Shown piece after piece: positions 6,692-6,723 of a stretch of 6,723 nucleotides of DNA. The first letter of the stretch is position 1; each line of letters starts with the position of its first letter. The translations under genes and the position numbers were made by a program. The notes below the pieces were generated by a model. It saw only the letters and a program-made list of their open reading frames with translations. It was not told where the DNA came from and made no database searches. Source of the stretch: Acidimicrobiaceae bacterium (lineage in GTDB: Bacteria > Actinomycetota > Acidimicrobiia > Acidimicrobiales > Acidimicrobiaceae); assembly GCA_013044365.1 (NCBI GenBank), contig JABEUP010000217.1, positions 1 to 6,723 on the forward strand, given 5' to 3'.

Positions 6692-6723
6692 CTCTCAAAT
6701 TCTCAGATTACAAAATTTCGTAC

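Overview
This window is a stretch of the division and cell wall (dcw) gene cluster, all on the + strand: ftsW (5' end cut by the window edge), murG, murC, murB, ftsQ and ftsZ. The order ftsW-murG-murC-murB-ftsQ-ftsZ, with no ddl between murB and ftsQ and no ftsA between ftsQ and ftsZ, is the arrangement known from Actinomycetota. FtsZ has the actinobacterial-looking N-terminus (QNYIAVIKVVGIGGGG). Base composition is close to balanced, well below that of Streptomyces or Mycobacterium. A deep-branching, moderate-GC actinobacterium, perhaps in Acidimicrobiia, is my best guess, but the class is inference only.

Layout: ftsW runs from the window edge to 882. A 121-base gap follows, then murG (1004-2161). 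murG and murC overlap by ATGA (2158-2161). murC and murB overlap by GTGA (3522-3525). ftsQ starts 6 bases after murB. These junctions point to one translationally coupled transcription unit. A 416-base gap (5316-5731) then separates ftsQ from ftsZ. It holds a weak hairpin, a GC-rich hairpin and a possible 41-codon leader ORF whose end overlaps the ftsZ start. ftsZ (5732-6691) ends 32 bases before the window edge.

The genes work in one process. MurB and MurC make UDP-MurNAc and attach L-Ala to it in the cytoplasm. MurG converts lipid I to lipid II on the inner membrane face. FtsW polymerises lipid II at the septum, FtsQ is the bitopic scaffold of the divisome, and FtsZ forms the ring that places it.

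I see no mobile element, CRISPR array, RNA gene or unknown multi-gene system. The feature most worth a second look is FtsZ: it stops about six residues after the end of the GTPase/activation core, so the linker and C-terminal peptide that normally bind membrane tethers are absent. Second is the unusual ftsQ-ftsZ gap. MurG and MurC also carry substitutions in motifs that are usually well conserved.
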